Position numbers and translations under genes: made by a program. This document shows, in pieces, positions 1 through 8,747 of a stretch of DNA of 64,000 bases. The DNA comes from Aestuariivivens sediminis. Lineage in GTDB: Bacteria > Bacteroidota > Bacteroidia > Flavobacteriales > Flavobacteriaceae. The number at the start of each line of letters is the position of its first letter. Position 1 is the first letter of the stretch. The notes under the pieces are model-generated. The model saw only the letters and a program-made list of their open reading frames with translations. It ran no database searches and was not told the DNA's origin. The stretch is taken from the NCBI RefSeq assembly GCF_022662105.1, contig NZ_JAKMCP010000002.1:558001-622000 (forward strand), written 5' to 3'.

Positions 1-1
1 T

Positions 2-160
2 ATAACAACGCTTGCTGAAAATGGTAATTGTATTGCCGCTTCAATTCCGATGTCACTTCACTATGCCATTCAACATGAAAAATTAAAAAGAGGGCAGACC
101 TGTTTTTTGATAGGTACTGCAGCTGGTTTTTCAATTGGAGCTTTGCTATTTGAGTATTAA
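2..160 (+). CDS. 3-oxoacyl-ACP synthase III family protein, C-terminal end (partial)
   Basis: An open frame enters from the left edge and stops at 158-160, giving 52 residues. It contains GNCIAASIPMSLHYAI followed by KRGQTCFLIGTAAGFSIGALLF. This matches the end of FabH-type ketoacyl synthases, where an N-x-x-A-A-S-I-P block carrying the catalytic Asn precedes a glycine-rich G-x-G-x-S-x-G-A strand. The family condenses an acyl-CoA with malonyl-ACP in fatty acid or secondary lipid synthesis. Start and active-site Cys lie outside the window, so housekeeping FabH cannot be separated from a specialised paralogue. A specialised paralogue is possible because the neighbours downstream are accessory genes. 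Confidence 0.8.
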   Translation: MTTLAENGNCIAASIPMSLHYAIQHEKLKRGQTCFLIGTAAGFSIGALLFEY

Positions 161-198
161 AATCTTGTATTGGTTCGTATTATTTGAAACCTATATTT

Positions 199-342
199 AG
201 GACGACCATTACTTTTATTGATCTCCTCTTAAATATTTTTATTAAATTCCCATTGAAATTCAAGATATTATTCTTTGACTCCCCTAAAGAAATTATAGTC
301 GCTTGAGTGGTTTGTGTATTAACGCTTTAACTATAATTTCTT
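199..342 (+). repeat. Upstream element copy A (5' region of lipoprotein gene)
   Basis: About 144 bp ending at the ATG of the 106-aa lipoprotein gene. It shares long blocks with copy B (684-825): CATTACTTTT, TTAAATATTTTTATTA, GACTCCCCTA and AGAAATTATA. It is even closer to copy C (2200-2301) over its last ~100 bp. The match covers non-coding sequence and stops at or near the start codon, so it is a duplicated promoter/5'UTR or the trace of a gene-plus-leader duplication. Confidence 0.75.
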
Positions 343-663
343 ATGAAAAAATCATTATTTGCTTTAGGTATTTCTCTATCTTTATTTAGTTGCGATCTAA
401 TAAATATATTCAAAGATTTTAAGTCAGGAGTCGCAGATGGGGTTTATGGCGGTTGCAATGGGAGTTTTGCAACGATATATTTGGCCAATAGCTGTGATGG
501 AGTTCCGACTAAAATGGAGATAACAGAAAAAGAAAAAGGACGTTTAACTAAAATTAAGGAGAATTCGACTGTAGATTGTGTTTTTGTAACCGTCAACCCT
601 AAAGATGGCAGTAGCTCTAAAGAAGGATACCTGAAAAACGTAAATATTCTTTGTGGTGTTTAG
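343..663 (+). CDS. Small hypothetical lipoprotein (106 aa)
   Basis: The product starts MKKSLFALGISLSLFSCD. This is a short basic n-region, a hydrophobic stretch and a lipobox (LFSC) with the lipid-anchored Cys at residue 17, so it is predicted to be exported and lipidated. The mature part is about 90 residues with several further cysteines (GGCNGSF, NSCDG, DCVF, ILCGV) that could form disulfides in the periplasm. I recognise no domain. It is preceded by upstream element A, and a truncated, mutated copy of the same gene sits at 2302-2460, so the family has duplicated locally. The start is supported by the signal peptide and by conservation of the same ATG in the decayed copy. Confidence 0.75.
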   Translation: MKKSLFALGISLSLFSCDLINIFKDFKSGVADGVYGGCNGSFATIYLANSCDGVPTKMEITEKEKGRLTKIKENSTVDCVFVTVNPKDGSSSKEGYLKNVNILCGV

Positions 664-683
664 TATGATTTAAATCCAATTTC

Positions 684-825
684 AGGATCCCCATTACTTT
701 TTTTGACCGCCGTTTAAATATTTTTATTATCTTTCTTGGGATATTCAATATTATTATTACTGGACTCCCCTATAGAAATTATATTCATTTGAATTGTTTA
801 CTGACTTTCAAACTAAAAATTCAAT
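684..825 (+). repeat. Upstream element copy B (5' region of MORN/TonB_C gene)
   Basis: About 142 bp directly upstream of the gene at 826. It aligns with copy A almost without gaps at first (AGGAtcCCCATTACTTTT...TTTAAATATTTTTATTA). It aligns again around GGACTCCCCTATAGAAATTATA, then diverges before the start codon. The downstream genes are unrelated in sequence, so what has been copied is the regulatory or leader segment rather than a coding region. Confidence 0.65.
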
Positions 826-1911
826 ATGAGAAATTTCATCCTTTTTTTTATCTTCCTGTTTTCTGTGAACTTAAGTGTAGCTCAAAAAAATGGTCCTTAT
901 CAAGAGAATTACGATAATGGAAATATTAAAGTTTCCGGACATTATGAAAATGGAAAACGTACTGGAGAATGGAAGAATTACTTTGATAATGGACAATTAT
1001 CTCAGGTGTACAGTTATACCGACGGGAAGGTGAATAAGGAAAGGAAAACTTTCTTTAAAAATGGTGTGTTAAAATTTGAAATAAAAAGGGTTAACAATGT
1101 TTTTATAAGTACCCATTATTATAACAGCGGAAATGTTCTTTCTGTGCAACTCCTCGAAAATGGGCTTTATAAGGAGTTTTATGAAAGCGGTAAATTAAAA
1201 ATTAAAGCGAATTATAGAGACAGGGAATTATTTGGTATTTGGACCAGCTATTTTGAAACCGGAGAGAAAGATTGGGAAGTTGAATATTTTAATGGTTATA
1301 AGCAAGGCTTTTATAAACAATATTATAAAAACGAACAATTAAAAACAGAAGGCGTTCATTCAAAAAATAAAAAAGACGGCACAGAAAAAAGGTTTAGTGA
1401 GAGCGGATATTTGGAGTGGGAAGGAGCGTACTTGAACGATGTATTACATAAAAAATGGAGAAATTTTGATAAAGAAGGAAGCGTACTTCAAACCTTAATT
1501 TTTAATAATGGTAAGCTAAAAAATTCCAGCAATCATTTAAGTTTAGCCGCTACCCTAGTCCCTAATGGTCCAATAGAATCTCCGCCGATTTATCCTGGCT
1601 GTGAAAACCTTGGATTCAATGGGAGCAGAAAATGCCTTTCCGATAATATTTCTGCTTTAATGACAACATTTTTTGATGTGACATCAACAAAAAAGCTGGG
1701 TCTGATAAAAGGAGCAATGTTTGAGGCTTCTGTTATTTTCAAAGTTAATAAAAAGGGAGAAATAGTCGATGTGCGTGTAAGGGGTTTAACTAACGAACTG
1801 GAAATTGAAGCTATACGTGTACTAAAAATGTTGCCAAAATTAGAACCTGGCTTTCAAAGAGGAAGGCCTGTAACAGTTCCGTATTCCTTGCCATTGCGTT
1901 TCAAAATTTAA
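826..1911 (+). CDS. MORN-variant repeat protein with C-terminal TonB_C-like domain
   Basis: 361 aa with a cleavable signal peptide (MRNFILFFIFLFSVNLSVAQ). Residues ~22-235 are repeats of the form G-x-Y-x-x-Y-x-N-G-x-x-x-x-G-x-W/Y (GPYQENYDNGNIK, GEWKNYFDNGQLS, GIWTSYFETGEKD, GFYKQYYKNEQLK). These are typical of the MORN-repeat variant family often labelled YwqK-like antitoxin. Residues ~250-361 contain PPIYPGCE...RKCLSDNI and then a TonB C-terminal-like fold (VIFKVNKKGEIVDVRVRG, VPYSLPLRFKI). Bacteroidota use this layout in periplasmic or outer-membrane-associated proteins. No inner-membrane anchor remains after signal cleavage, so it is unlikely to be a classical energy transducer. The repeats may bind an envelope partner; the actual function is unknown. 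Confidence 0.75.
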   Translation: MRNFILFFIFLFSVNLSVAQKNGPYQENYDNGNIKVSGHYENGKRTGEWKNYFDNGQLSQVYSYTDGKVNKERKTFFKNGVLKFEIKRVNNVFISTHYYNSGNVLSVQLLENGLYKEFYESGKLKIKANYRDRELFGIWTSYFETGEKDWEVEYFNGYKQGFYKQYYKNEQLKTEGVHSKNKKDGTEKRFSESGYLEWEGAYLNDVLHKKWRNFDKEGSVLQTLIFNNGKLKNSSNHLSLAATLVPNGPIESPPIYPGCENLGFNGSRKCLSDNISALMTTFFDVTSTKKLGLIKGAMFEASVIFKVNKKGEIVDVRVRGLTNELEIEAIRVLKMLPKLEPGFQRGRPVTVPYSLPLRFKI

Positions 1912-2199
1912 AATAACAAAAAGGTATTCAAGGAATCCTAATAACTAAATTACCCCAACCTTCTTCTTTTTCAACAAAATTAGTGTGCATGGTTTTACCA
2001 ATGAATTGACTCTGGTTGCCTTGAGTGTGTAGGGTCATTTAAGCATGACATATCATGGTTTTAGAGCGTTTTTAGGATTTTCTGAGGGCTTAATCCCAAT
2101 CTAAGATATTATCGTTCGTGTATCAGACCTTTTCTTCAAAGGAATGGAGAGGTCTATTTCTCTTGCATTTATTAAAAATACTGTTAGTCGATTATTATT
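1912..2199. other. Intergenic stretch upstream of element C
   Basis: About 290 bp of AT-rich sequence between the MORN gene and element C. Six-frame reading gives no plausible gene. I saw no strong hairpin, tRNA or repeat. It may contain further decayed sequence from the duplicated lipoprotein locus. Confidence 0.5.
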
Positions 2200-2301
2200 C
2201 TTAAATTACACTTGAAATTCAAGATAATATTCTTTAACTCCTTTAAAGAAATTATGGTCTTTTGAATGGTTTTTTTATTACCCTTTAAACTATAATTTCT
2301 T
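2200..2301 (+). repeat. Upstream element copy C (in front of decayed lipoprotein copy)
   Basis: Roughly 100 bp nearly identical in order to copy A: TTAAATT, TTGAAATTCAAGATA, ATATTCTTT, AAAGAAATTAT, CTATAATTTCTTATG. It runs directly into the ATG of the decayed lipoprotein copy at 2302, so the leader and the gene were duplicated together. Confidence 0.75.
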
Positions 2302-2460
2302 ATGAAAAAATCATTATTTACTTTAAATATTTCCCATTCTTTATTTCGTTGCGATTTCGAAGGTTTTAAGATAGGAGCCGCAAATGGTGTTCCTGGAAGC
2401 AACAGTTGTTTCGTTTGCTGTGATGGGAGATTTGCACATATATTTCCATCCATGAACTAA
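2302..2460 (+). pseudogene. Decayed, truncated duplicate of the 343-663 lipoprotein gene
   Basis: The + strand frame encodes MKKSLFTLNISHSLFRCD and then a short tail ending at 2460, 52 residues against 106 in the intact copy. The first 18 residues match the intact lipoprotein with a few changes, and shared pieces continue (FKIGAANGV against FKSGVADGV, CCDG against SCDG). A deletion or frame slip then leads to an early stop. The lipobox is damaged: the Ser before the Cys has become Arg (LFRC), which should block lipoprotein processing. Its leader (element C) is still well conserved. An apparent reverse-strand ORF over the same bases is a shadow. Confidence 0.75.
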
Positions 2461-2506
2461 TGGAGTTTATAGTTAAAGGGAAGAATAACTACAAATTAAG
2501 CTATAG

Positions 2507-5383
2507 ATGAAAATAGTTTTGACATTCATATTTACAGTGATTTTATTTGGTAATGCCTTGGCTCAAAAAGAAAAGGATTCTTTGTTTATTGCTTGGAATA
2601 ATTTAAAACTACAAGATTCCGTCAGAATTAACGCCTTGAGCGATTTAATTCAATCCCATTATCTATTTAAAAAAACGGACAGTGCGCTTGTTTTAAGTAA
2701 ACAAATGCTTGATTTAGCAGAAAAGAAAAAGAATATTAAATTCGAAATAGAAGCCAACACCTTAATTGGTAAGGTTTATTTTGAGCTTAAAAATTTTTCG
2801 GCTGGAGAAAAAATGTACAACAAGGGATTGGAACTAGCCAAAAAGAGTAAGGACAGTTTTCTCTATGCCGAGAAACTATTTGATTTAGGATATATGTATT
2901 CTAAATACGAAGAGTACACTAATGCCTTTAAAACATTACAAAAATCAGAAAAGTTTTATAGAGAATTAGGAGATGCTCTTAATGAAGGATGGAGTATTGC
3001 ACATCAAGGTTTTATATACAGGGATTTAGGGGATTATAAAGAGGCTGAAAAATACCATAAAAAACATTTAGAATTAAGCGAAAAGCATAAAATAAAAAAA
3101 AGTATTTCTGCAGCCTATGGTAATTTAGGAGAGGTATATCATAAATTGGGAGATCTACCAAAATCAATTGAATACTGGAAAAAAGCCATCAGATTATCAA
3201 AAGAAATAAACCTTGAACAATATGCAAATGTTGGAACAGGTAAACTTGTTGAAATATACATCATCGAGAAACAATTTTCTGTAGCAACAAAATATTTAAA
3301 GGAATACATAGCTGTTACTGAAAAATTTCCCATCCCAAAATATGAAAAAGATTTTTTGATGAAAATCAAACTGTGGGAATGTCAAATAGCCTATGGATTT
3401 AAAAATTACACTAATGCATTAAAAAAATGTGAAGAATGTCTGAAAATCAATAAGGTCAATAAATGGAATCTTGAATCAGGTCTTTTTAAAAGTCTTTATG
3501 AAGTAAATAAAAAACTAAATAAGCCCGCAATAGCTCTCGATTATTTTGAAAAATATCTAATAACAGTAGATAACGAAAAAGTAAATAAAGCTAGAACGGA
3601 AATACAATCCATTGTTTTTAATAATCAATTAGTTGCAGATAGTATTGCTCAAGCCAAAGAAAAGGAAATATTAAATCTGACATATGAAGAAGGCCTTCGT
3701 AAAAAAAATCAAGAAAAGAATCTATTTTTAACCATAGGGTTGTTAGCGCTTTTATCTGCGATAGCATATTTTGTCATCTCTCGAAGAATGGCTGCATCAG
3801 AAAGAAAAAGACTTAATGAGATTAACAGCTTGAAAAATGTATTATTCACCAACATTACACATGAATTTAGAACACCCCTTACCGTGATAAAAGGTATGAC
3901 GGACAACATTAAATCAAACTTAAAAAATAATCACCAAGACGATCTTGAAAATTCATTGGAGATCATTGATCGTAATAGTGATGGTCTAATGCATTTGGTT
4001 AATGAAATGCTAGATCTTGCTAAAATTGAAAGTGGTAATATGGGCTTAAATTTAGTTCAGGTTGATATTATCCCTATTACAAAATACCTGACTCAAAGTT
4101 TTCATGCACTTGCTGAAGAAAAAGGAATTACTTTTTCCGTTCACAGTGATGTTGAGCATCTTAAAATGGATATAGATGTAAATAAATTTACGACAATTAT
4201 CACCAATTTATTTTCTAATGCCATAAAATTTACTTCAGAGAATGGTGAAGTAAATGTGCATATAAAAAAGATAGAAGTTCATAAAACTGATTATATCGAA
4301 ATAAAAGTTATGGATAACGGTTTGGGAATTTCTAAAGAAAAACAATTGCATATTTTTGATAAATTCTATCAAGTCGATAACTCATCATCCAAACTTCAAA
4401 AAGGCACTGGCATTGGTTTAGCTTTAGCTAAGGATTTTGTAGAATTAATGAATGGCTCAATAGATGTGGAAAGCAAACTAGGAAAACACAGTGTTTTCAG
4501 TATTAAAATTCCTATTACTAATAGCGCAGATCTCATGAATGACCCAGAACTAGTAACAAATTCATCAATAATTAAAATTACCACTCCAACAAACGTATCA
4601 GAAAATAATCAATCCATCAATATATATGATGAGAGTCTTCCATTAGTACTTATTATTGAAGATAATCAGGATGTTGCCAACTATATAAAATCATGTTTAA
4701 TTGAAAACTTCCAAATCTTACATGCTATTAATGGCGCGATTGGTATTGAAATAGCTCTTGAAAAGATCCCAGATATTATTATTAGTGATGTCATGATGCC
4801 AGTAAAAGATGGCTTCGAAGTATGCAAACATTTAAAAACTGATATACTCACAGACCACATTCCAATCATTATTCTCACTGCTAAAGCTACTTTCGAAGAT
4901 AGACTCACCGGACTTAATCATGGTGCAGATGCATATTTAACAAAACCGTTTGATAAAGCGGAGTTATTAACCCGTATAGAGCAGTTAATCCTATTGCGTA
5001 AAAAAATGTTGAGCAAATTTGAGAAAACTGGAATAGACAAACTTCTTATTAAAAATATTAAGAATTCAGAGATTAAATTTCTAAATAAGGTTGTCACTAT
5101 TATCGACGCAAATGTTAATCAAACTCATTTCGGTCCTATTCAATTAGCAAAAAAAATACATTTCAGCGAAGCCCAATTATATCGAAAATTAAAAGCCACA
5201 AGCGGAAAATCTACTGCCGTATTTATTCGATCAATACGACTGCAAAAAGGAAGAGAATTAATTCAAACCACAGACAAAACAATCTCAGAAATTGCTTACG
5301 ATGTAGGATTTAATGACCCCTCATATTTTAGCCGTGCTTTTAAGGATGAATTTGGTCTTTCTCCTAGTGCTATTTCCAAGTAA
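2507..5383 (+). CDS. Hybrid two-component regulator with TPR sensor (TPR-TM-HisKA-HATPase-REC-AraC)
   Basis: 958 aa. A signal peptide (ends ...GNALAQ) precedes ~350 residues of tetratricopeptide repeats in the periplasm. A membrane segment at about 405-425 (LFLTIGLLALLSAIAYFVI) follows. The cytoplasmic part has the H-box ITHEFRTPLTVI with phospho-His at 452, an HATPase domain (NLFSNAIKFT, DNGLGIS, GTGIGLALA), a receiver domain with phospho-Asp at 761 (ISDVMMPVKDG) and a C-terminal AraC DNA-binding domain (ISEIAYDVGFNDPSYFSRAFKDEFG). All signalling residues are present. The TPR sensor differs from the beta-propeller sensor of PUL-type HTCS, so the signal may be a protein or peptide rather than a glycan. 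The neighbouring SnoaL-like lipoprotein is a possible target or partner. Confidence 0.92.
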   Translation: MKIVLTFIFTVILFGNALAQKEKDSLFIAWNNLKLQDSVRINALSDLIQSHYLFKKTDSALVLSKQMLDLAEKKKNIKFEIEANTLIGKVYFELKNFSAGEKMYNKGLELAKKSKDSFLYAEKLFDLGYMYSKYEEYTNAFKTLQKSEKFYRELGDALNEGWSIAHQGFIYRDLGDYKEAEKYHKKHLELSEKHKIKKSISAAYGNLGEVYHKLGDLPKSIEYWKKAIRLSKEINLEQYANVGTGKLVEIYIIEKQFSVATKYLKEYIAVTEKFPIPKYEKDFLMKIKLWECQIAYGFKNYTNALKKCEECLKINKVNKWNLESGLFKSLYEVNKKLNKPAIALDYFEKYLITVDNEKVNKARTEIQSIVFNNQLVADSIAQAKEKEILNLTYEEGLRKKNQEKNLFLTIGLLALLSAIAYFVISRRMAASERKRLNEINSLKNVLFTNITHEFRTPLTVIKGMTDNIKSNLKNNHQDDLENSLEIIDRNSDGLMHLVNEMLDLAKIESGNMGLNLVQVDIIPITKYLTQSFHALAEEKGITFSVHSDVEHLKMDIDVNKFTTIITNLFSNAIKFTSENGEVNVHIKKIEVHKTDYIEIKVMDNGLGISKEKQLHIFDKFYQVDNSSSKLQKGTGIGLALAKDFVELMNGSIDVESKLGKHSVFSIKIPITNSADLMNDPELVTNSSIIKITTPTNVSENNQSINIYDESLPLVLIIEDNQDVANYIKSCLIENFQILHAINGAIGIEIALEKIPDIIISDVMMPVKDGFEVCKHLKTDILTDHIPIIILTAKATFEDRLTGLNHGADAYLTKPFDKAELLTRIEQLILLRKKMLSKFEKTGIDKLLIKNIKNSEIKFLNKVVTIIDANVNQTHFGPIQLAKKIHFSEAQLYRKLKATSGKSTAVFIRSIRLQKGRELIQTTDKTISEIAYDVGFNDPSYFSRAFKDEFGLSPSAISK

Positions 5384-5587
5384 AATAACATAAACCTTCC
5401 TATCCTAAATTCACATTTTCATTATATTATTTGCATATATCTTAAATGATAATACACAAATAGTCCTAGTTTTTGAAGAAATAGTCCAAGCCAATTCTTC
5501 AGTAGTTCAATATCATTGTAATATAATATAAACCAGTCGTTTATAATAAAAATACCTGAAGCTATTAATCATTTAATTATTATTATT

Positions 5588-6163
5588 ATGAAAACAAAAC
5601 TAGTATTAACCGTAATTCTAACTTCCTTTTTATTTTTATACGGATGTTCAGATAATGAGAAAAATGCTGAAGAATCAGGATTGGGTTCTCAAAGTTCAAC
5701 CTTATCTGGGATCTCCTCTGAATCCGAGAAGTCCAATTCGAATAACAAATCCAATTCCATTGACAATGAATATCTCCAAGCGCAGCAAGAGGTTATAGAA
5801 ACTTTTGGTGCCATTGCACAAAGTATCATTGATGGAGATATTGATAAACTTATTTCTTTTCACGCATATGGACCAAAATTTACAGAGTTCAATAATGGAA
5901 CACACAGAGTTGGAAGTGCAGAAAATGAAGCTCATGAACGTGAAGTTTTTGGTGCTGTAACTGAAGTCGAAAGATTTGCGGCTGATGATTTAAAAGTTGC
6001 GGTATATTACGGGAATGTAGCTAATGTAACCTTTCATTCAGATTTTATACTGTGGTTCGGAGAGACCCGTGTTGAAGTTCCCAAAAATCAAATAACTTTG
6101 TTATTTGTTAAAACCAATGGTGAATGGAAATTGGTTCACGAACATCATTCCCCTTTAAATTAA
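5588..6163 (+). CDS. SnoaL/NTF2-like lipoprotein
   Basis: 191 aa. MKTKLVLTVILTSFLFLYGCSDNEK is a lipoprotein signal with Cys at about residue 20, followed by a Ser/Asn-rich linker to about residue 60. Residues ~62-190 read as an NTF2/SnoaL-like fold. They begin with a long helix (EVIETFGAIAQSIIDGDIDKLISFHA), contain the YGPKFTEF segment, and end in strands LLFVKTNGEWKLVHEHHSP, the usual last strand of this superfamily. Members bind small ligands or act as scaffolds, and no specific catalytic set can be assigned here. It lies 204 bp downstream of the TPR hybrid kinase on the same strand and may be under its control. Confidence 0.7.
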   Translation: MKTKLVLTVILTSFLFLYGCSDNEKNAEESGLGSQSSTLSGISSESEKSNSNNKSNSIDNEYLQAQQEVIETFGAIAQSIIDGDIDKLISFHAYGPKFTEFNNGTHRVGSAENEAHEREVFGAVTEVERFAADDLKVAVYYGNVANVTFHSDFILWFGETRVEVPKNQITLLFVKTNGEWKLVHEHHSPLN

Positions 6164-6194
6164 AGAAAAAAGTTAACCTATAAAGTGATAAAAC

Positions 6195-6242
6195 AACAGG
6201 TATGGGTAATACCGGTTTAAAGTAATACTCAACCTGTTTTTA
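6195..6242 (+). terminator. Possible terminator after the SnoaL-like lipoprotein gene
   Basis: AACAGGT (6195-6201) pairs with ACCTGTT (6232-6238), followed by Ts, 32 bp after the stop codon. The stem is only 7 bp and the loop is long, so this is a modest candidate. Confidence 0.4.
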
Positions 6243-6245
6243 CCA

Positions 6246-6787
6246 TTTATTAAGAGAATTGCTGATCAAAAAAAATAGCTAACATATAATGACCGTTTTA
6301 TTAGTTAGTTTTAGGCAAATTCATACGTAGATGCACAAAATGGTTTTGGACGCAAAATAAGCACCTATTTTACTTGTGCTTTTAAATTAAGCGCGTTAGG
6401 AAGTGCAAAATTAATAACGTTAGAAATCCATTGATTTTATCGCTTTTTAAACTTTACTAAGAATATACTTTGAAAAGTATAACAAGAAATCCGTGACTAA
6501 ATTAATTGGTTACGGATTTTTTATTTTAATATTAAGTACGATTGAAGACCATTTAATTGTTTTTTAAAAGTCTTTTAGAATATCTCCTGTGCTGGCTGAT
6601 ATAGTATAGCCCCGGTCTCATACCTATTAAGATGGTTTTCCTATAGCATTAAATCATGGGGCAAGATACTTAGGTTAATGTAAATCCTATACGGATTCTG
6701 ACTTCAAGAAGACCCTCCAAATATTAAAAGGTCTACAAAGAGAACATTATAATTTTTAGTAATTTGTAATCCATTTAGACCGTATTT
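6246..6787. other. Intergenic region before the heparinase-like gene
   Basis: About 540 bp without a believable gene on either strand. It holds one good hairpin (6487-6525, listed separately) and otherwise AT-rich sequence. I did not find an exact TAnnTTTG box close to the start at 6788, and the TGTTACA direct repeat seen upstream of the PUL operons is absent here. Confidence 0.5.
6487..6525 (+). terminator. Rho-independent terminator-like hairpin
   Basis: AAATCCGTGAC (6487-6497) pairs with GTTACGGATTT (6509-6519) through 11 bp including one G-T pair, around an 11-nt loop. A T-rich tail follows. No gene ends immediately upstream, so it may end read-through or mark a small untranslated RNA. 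Confidence 0.6.
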
Positions 6788-8653
6788 ATGAAAAATATAC
6801 TTCTTCTTTTATTGGTAACCTTTCCGTTATTCCTTTTTGCCCAGCACCCGTTACTTCGCAGAGCACCTAAGGCCATACTTTCGGAGTTAAGAGCAGATCA
6901 TCCACGCTTAATACTGACAAATGATAGATTGAACGCATTGAAAATTTTGTCGAAATCCGATACCTTATTACAACGCTATGTAGATAATGTAATAACAACA
7001 GCAAACAGTTATTTGGAAGCACCCGCTTTAGAGCACAAACTCATTGGTCCGCGTTTGTTGCACGTGAGCAGAGTATGTCGAGCTCGGATATATGCCCTTG
7101 GGTTGGCTTACAGATGGACCGGTGATAGCCGATATGCAGAAGCAGCAAAGCAAAATTTATTACAGGTAGTTTCGTTTCAGGATTGGAATATCTCTCACTT
7201 TCTGGATGTCGCTGAAATGGCTCATGCCGTTGGCGTAGGTCTAGATTGGCTATATGCGTATTTGAAAGCTGATGAAAGACTAACGATTAAAAAAGGTTTA
7301 ATAAAACACGCCTTGGAACCTGGTAAGAATGGGCTTTCCGGAGAAGATTTAGGTTATAATGGATGGCCCAAAGACGAACATAATTGGAATCAAGTGTGTA
7401 ATGGGGGATTGATTATTGGAGCATTGGCCATTGGGGAGTCTGACCCTGAATATGCAGATTTTATTGTCTCCAAGGCCGTGGCTTCTCTTCCATATGCATT
7501 GCTTAACTATGGCCCGGATGGCGCTTGGATGGAGGGGCCCGCGTATTGGAATTATGCCACAATGTATACTGCTTATGGGCTAGAAGCCATGCGAACAGCA
7601 TTGGGTACAGATTTTGGTCTTTCTGAAATTGAGGGGATGGCAGAAACAGGGGATTTTATGATGTATTGTGAAGGTCCGACCGGCTATATGTTCAACTTTG
7701 CTGATAGCGCAGAAAGGAATAGTATGGGGTCATCCCCCTGCATGCTTTGGTTAGCAAATAGATATGGTAATGAGTCCTACGCTAATCATGAACATGCTGT
7801 TTTGAAATCGATTCCAGCAACACCCGAACATGTCATTTGGTATTATCCGCCTACTGCGTTACGGAAGCCCAAGGAGTTGGTTAAATATTTTGATGGCGAT
7901 GTGGAAGTGATGATGTTTCGCAGCGAATGGGATAATCCGAATGCGTTATTTCTTGCCATAAAAGCTGGATATAATGCTGTAAATCATGGGCATTTGGATC
8001 TTGGTAATTTTGAATTGGACGCCTTGGGTGAGCGTTGGGTTCGTGACTTAGGTAGTGATTATTACAATTTACCAGGATATTTTGATAAAAGAAAACGGGG
8101 TGAGCGCTGGCAATACTTCAGAATGCTTTCAGACAGTCATAATGTCCCCATGCTGGGAGATCAAAGTCAGGACGTATTGGGTAATGCCAAATTTATAAAA
8201 GTTGCAACAGCATCGGAAACCCCATATGGAATTATTGATTTGAGCACGGCTTATCCTACAGAAGCGTGGCAAGTTAAGCGTGGCGTATTAATGTTAAAAG
8301 GGCACAGGGGGATTCTTATTCAGGATGAAATAAAGCCAAAGCATCCTACTCGATTGAAATGGGGGATCACTACCGATGCTCAAATTAATATTTCTGAAAA
8401 CGGAACATTGGCAATGCTCGAAATCAAAGGGAAGAAACTGAAAGTAAGGCTCTTATCACCGGGTCATGCTCGGTTTACCCAACAATCTGCAGTACAGTTT
8501 CCCCCTCAAAAAAGGAATGAAGGGGTGAGTAGGCTAGAAATAACATGGGATGAAATTAATACAGAGACCACCATTTCTGTTCTTTTTGCTCCAGTGTGGA
8601 TGGATGATACCCAGGTTAGTACTCCCCTGGTAAAACCCTTGCAAGAATGGTAA
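6788..8653 (+). CDS. Heparinase II/III-like polysaccharide lyase family protein
   Basis: 621 aa with a signal peptide (MKNILLLLLVTFPLFLFAQ). The N-terminal ~350 residues are helical, as in the (alpha/alpha)6 toroid of heparinase II/III-type lyases (HNWNQVCNGGLIIGALAIGE, PDGAWMEGPAYWNYA, FNFADSAERN). The C-terminal half has the family signature NHGHLDLGNFELDALGERWVRDLG near residues 400-425 and RWQYFRMLSDSHNVP. The conserved His, Tyr and Asn residues used for beta-elimination and metal binding in this superfamily appear to be present. Such enzymes cleave uronic-acid glycosidic bonds in the periplasm, but the exact PL family and substrate cannot be read from sequence alone. It converges on the EEP/GH92 operon. 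Confidence 0.85.
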   Translation: MKNILLLLLVTFPLFLFAQHPLLRRAPKAILSELRADHPRLILTNDRLNALKILSKSDTLLQRYVDNVITTANSYLEAPALEHKLIGPRLLHVSRVCRARIYALGLAYRWTGDSRYAEAAKQNLLQVVSFQDWNISHFLDVAEMAHAVGVGLDWLYAYLKADERLTIKKGLIKHALEPGKNGLSGEDLGYNGWPKDEHNWNQVCNGGLIIGALAIGESDPEYADFIVSKAVASLPYALLNYGPDGAWMEGPAYWNYATMYTAYGLEAMRTALGTDFGLSEIEGMAETGDFMMYCEGPTGYMFNFADSAERNSMGSSPCMLWLANRYGNESYANHEHAVLKSIPATPEHVIWYYPPTALRKPKELVKYFDGDVEVMMFRSEWDNPNALFLAIKAGYNAVNHGHLDLGNFELDALGERWVRDLGSDYYNLPGYFDKRKRGERWQYFRMLSDSHNVPMLGDQSQDVLGNAKFIKVATASETPYGIIDLSTAYPTEAWQVKRGVLMLKGHRGILIQDEIKPKHPTRLKWGITTDAQINISENGTLAMLEIKGKKLKVRLLSPGHARFTQQSAVQFPPQKRNEGVSRLEITWDEINTETTISVLFAPVWMDDTQVSTPLVKPLQEW

Positions 8654-8747
8654 TTTTTAAGCTTCCAAAAGATTTTCACGTCAATATGACAGGATTCGGA
8701 TTTGTCTCTCGATCCATGAAATAGTAGCGTCCCCTTCAACTGGACCT

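Noticed and set aside
2184-2453. Reverse-strand open frame of 89 aa
   Set aside because: It overlaps the plus-strand lipoprotein remnant and its leader, whose similarity to the intact gene and leader at 199-663 explains the sequence. The reverse product has no signal or domain.
6487-6525. Riboswitch or small RNA upstream of the heparinase-like gene
   Set aside because: Only a single terminator-like hairpin is seen. No conserved aptamer core could be recognised, and it is 260 bp from the gene.
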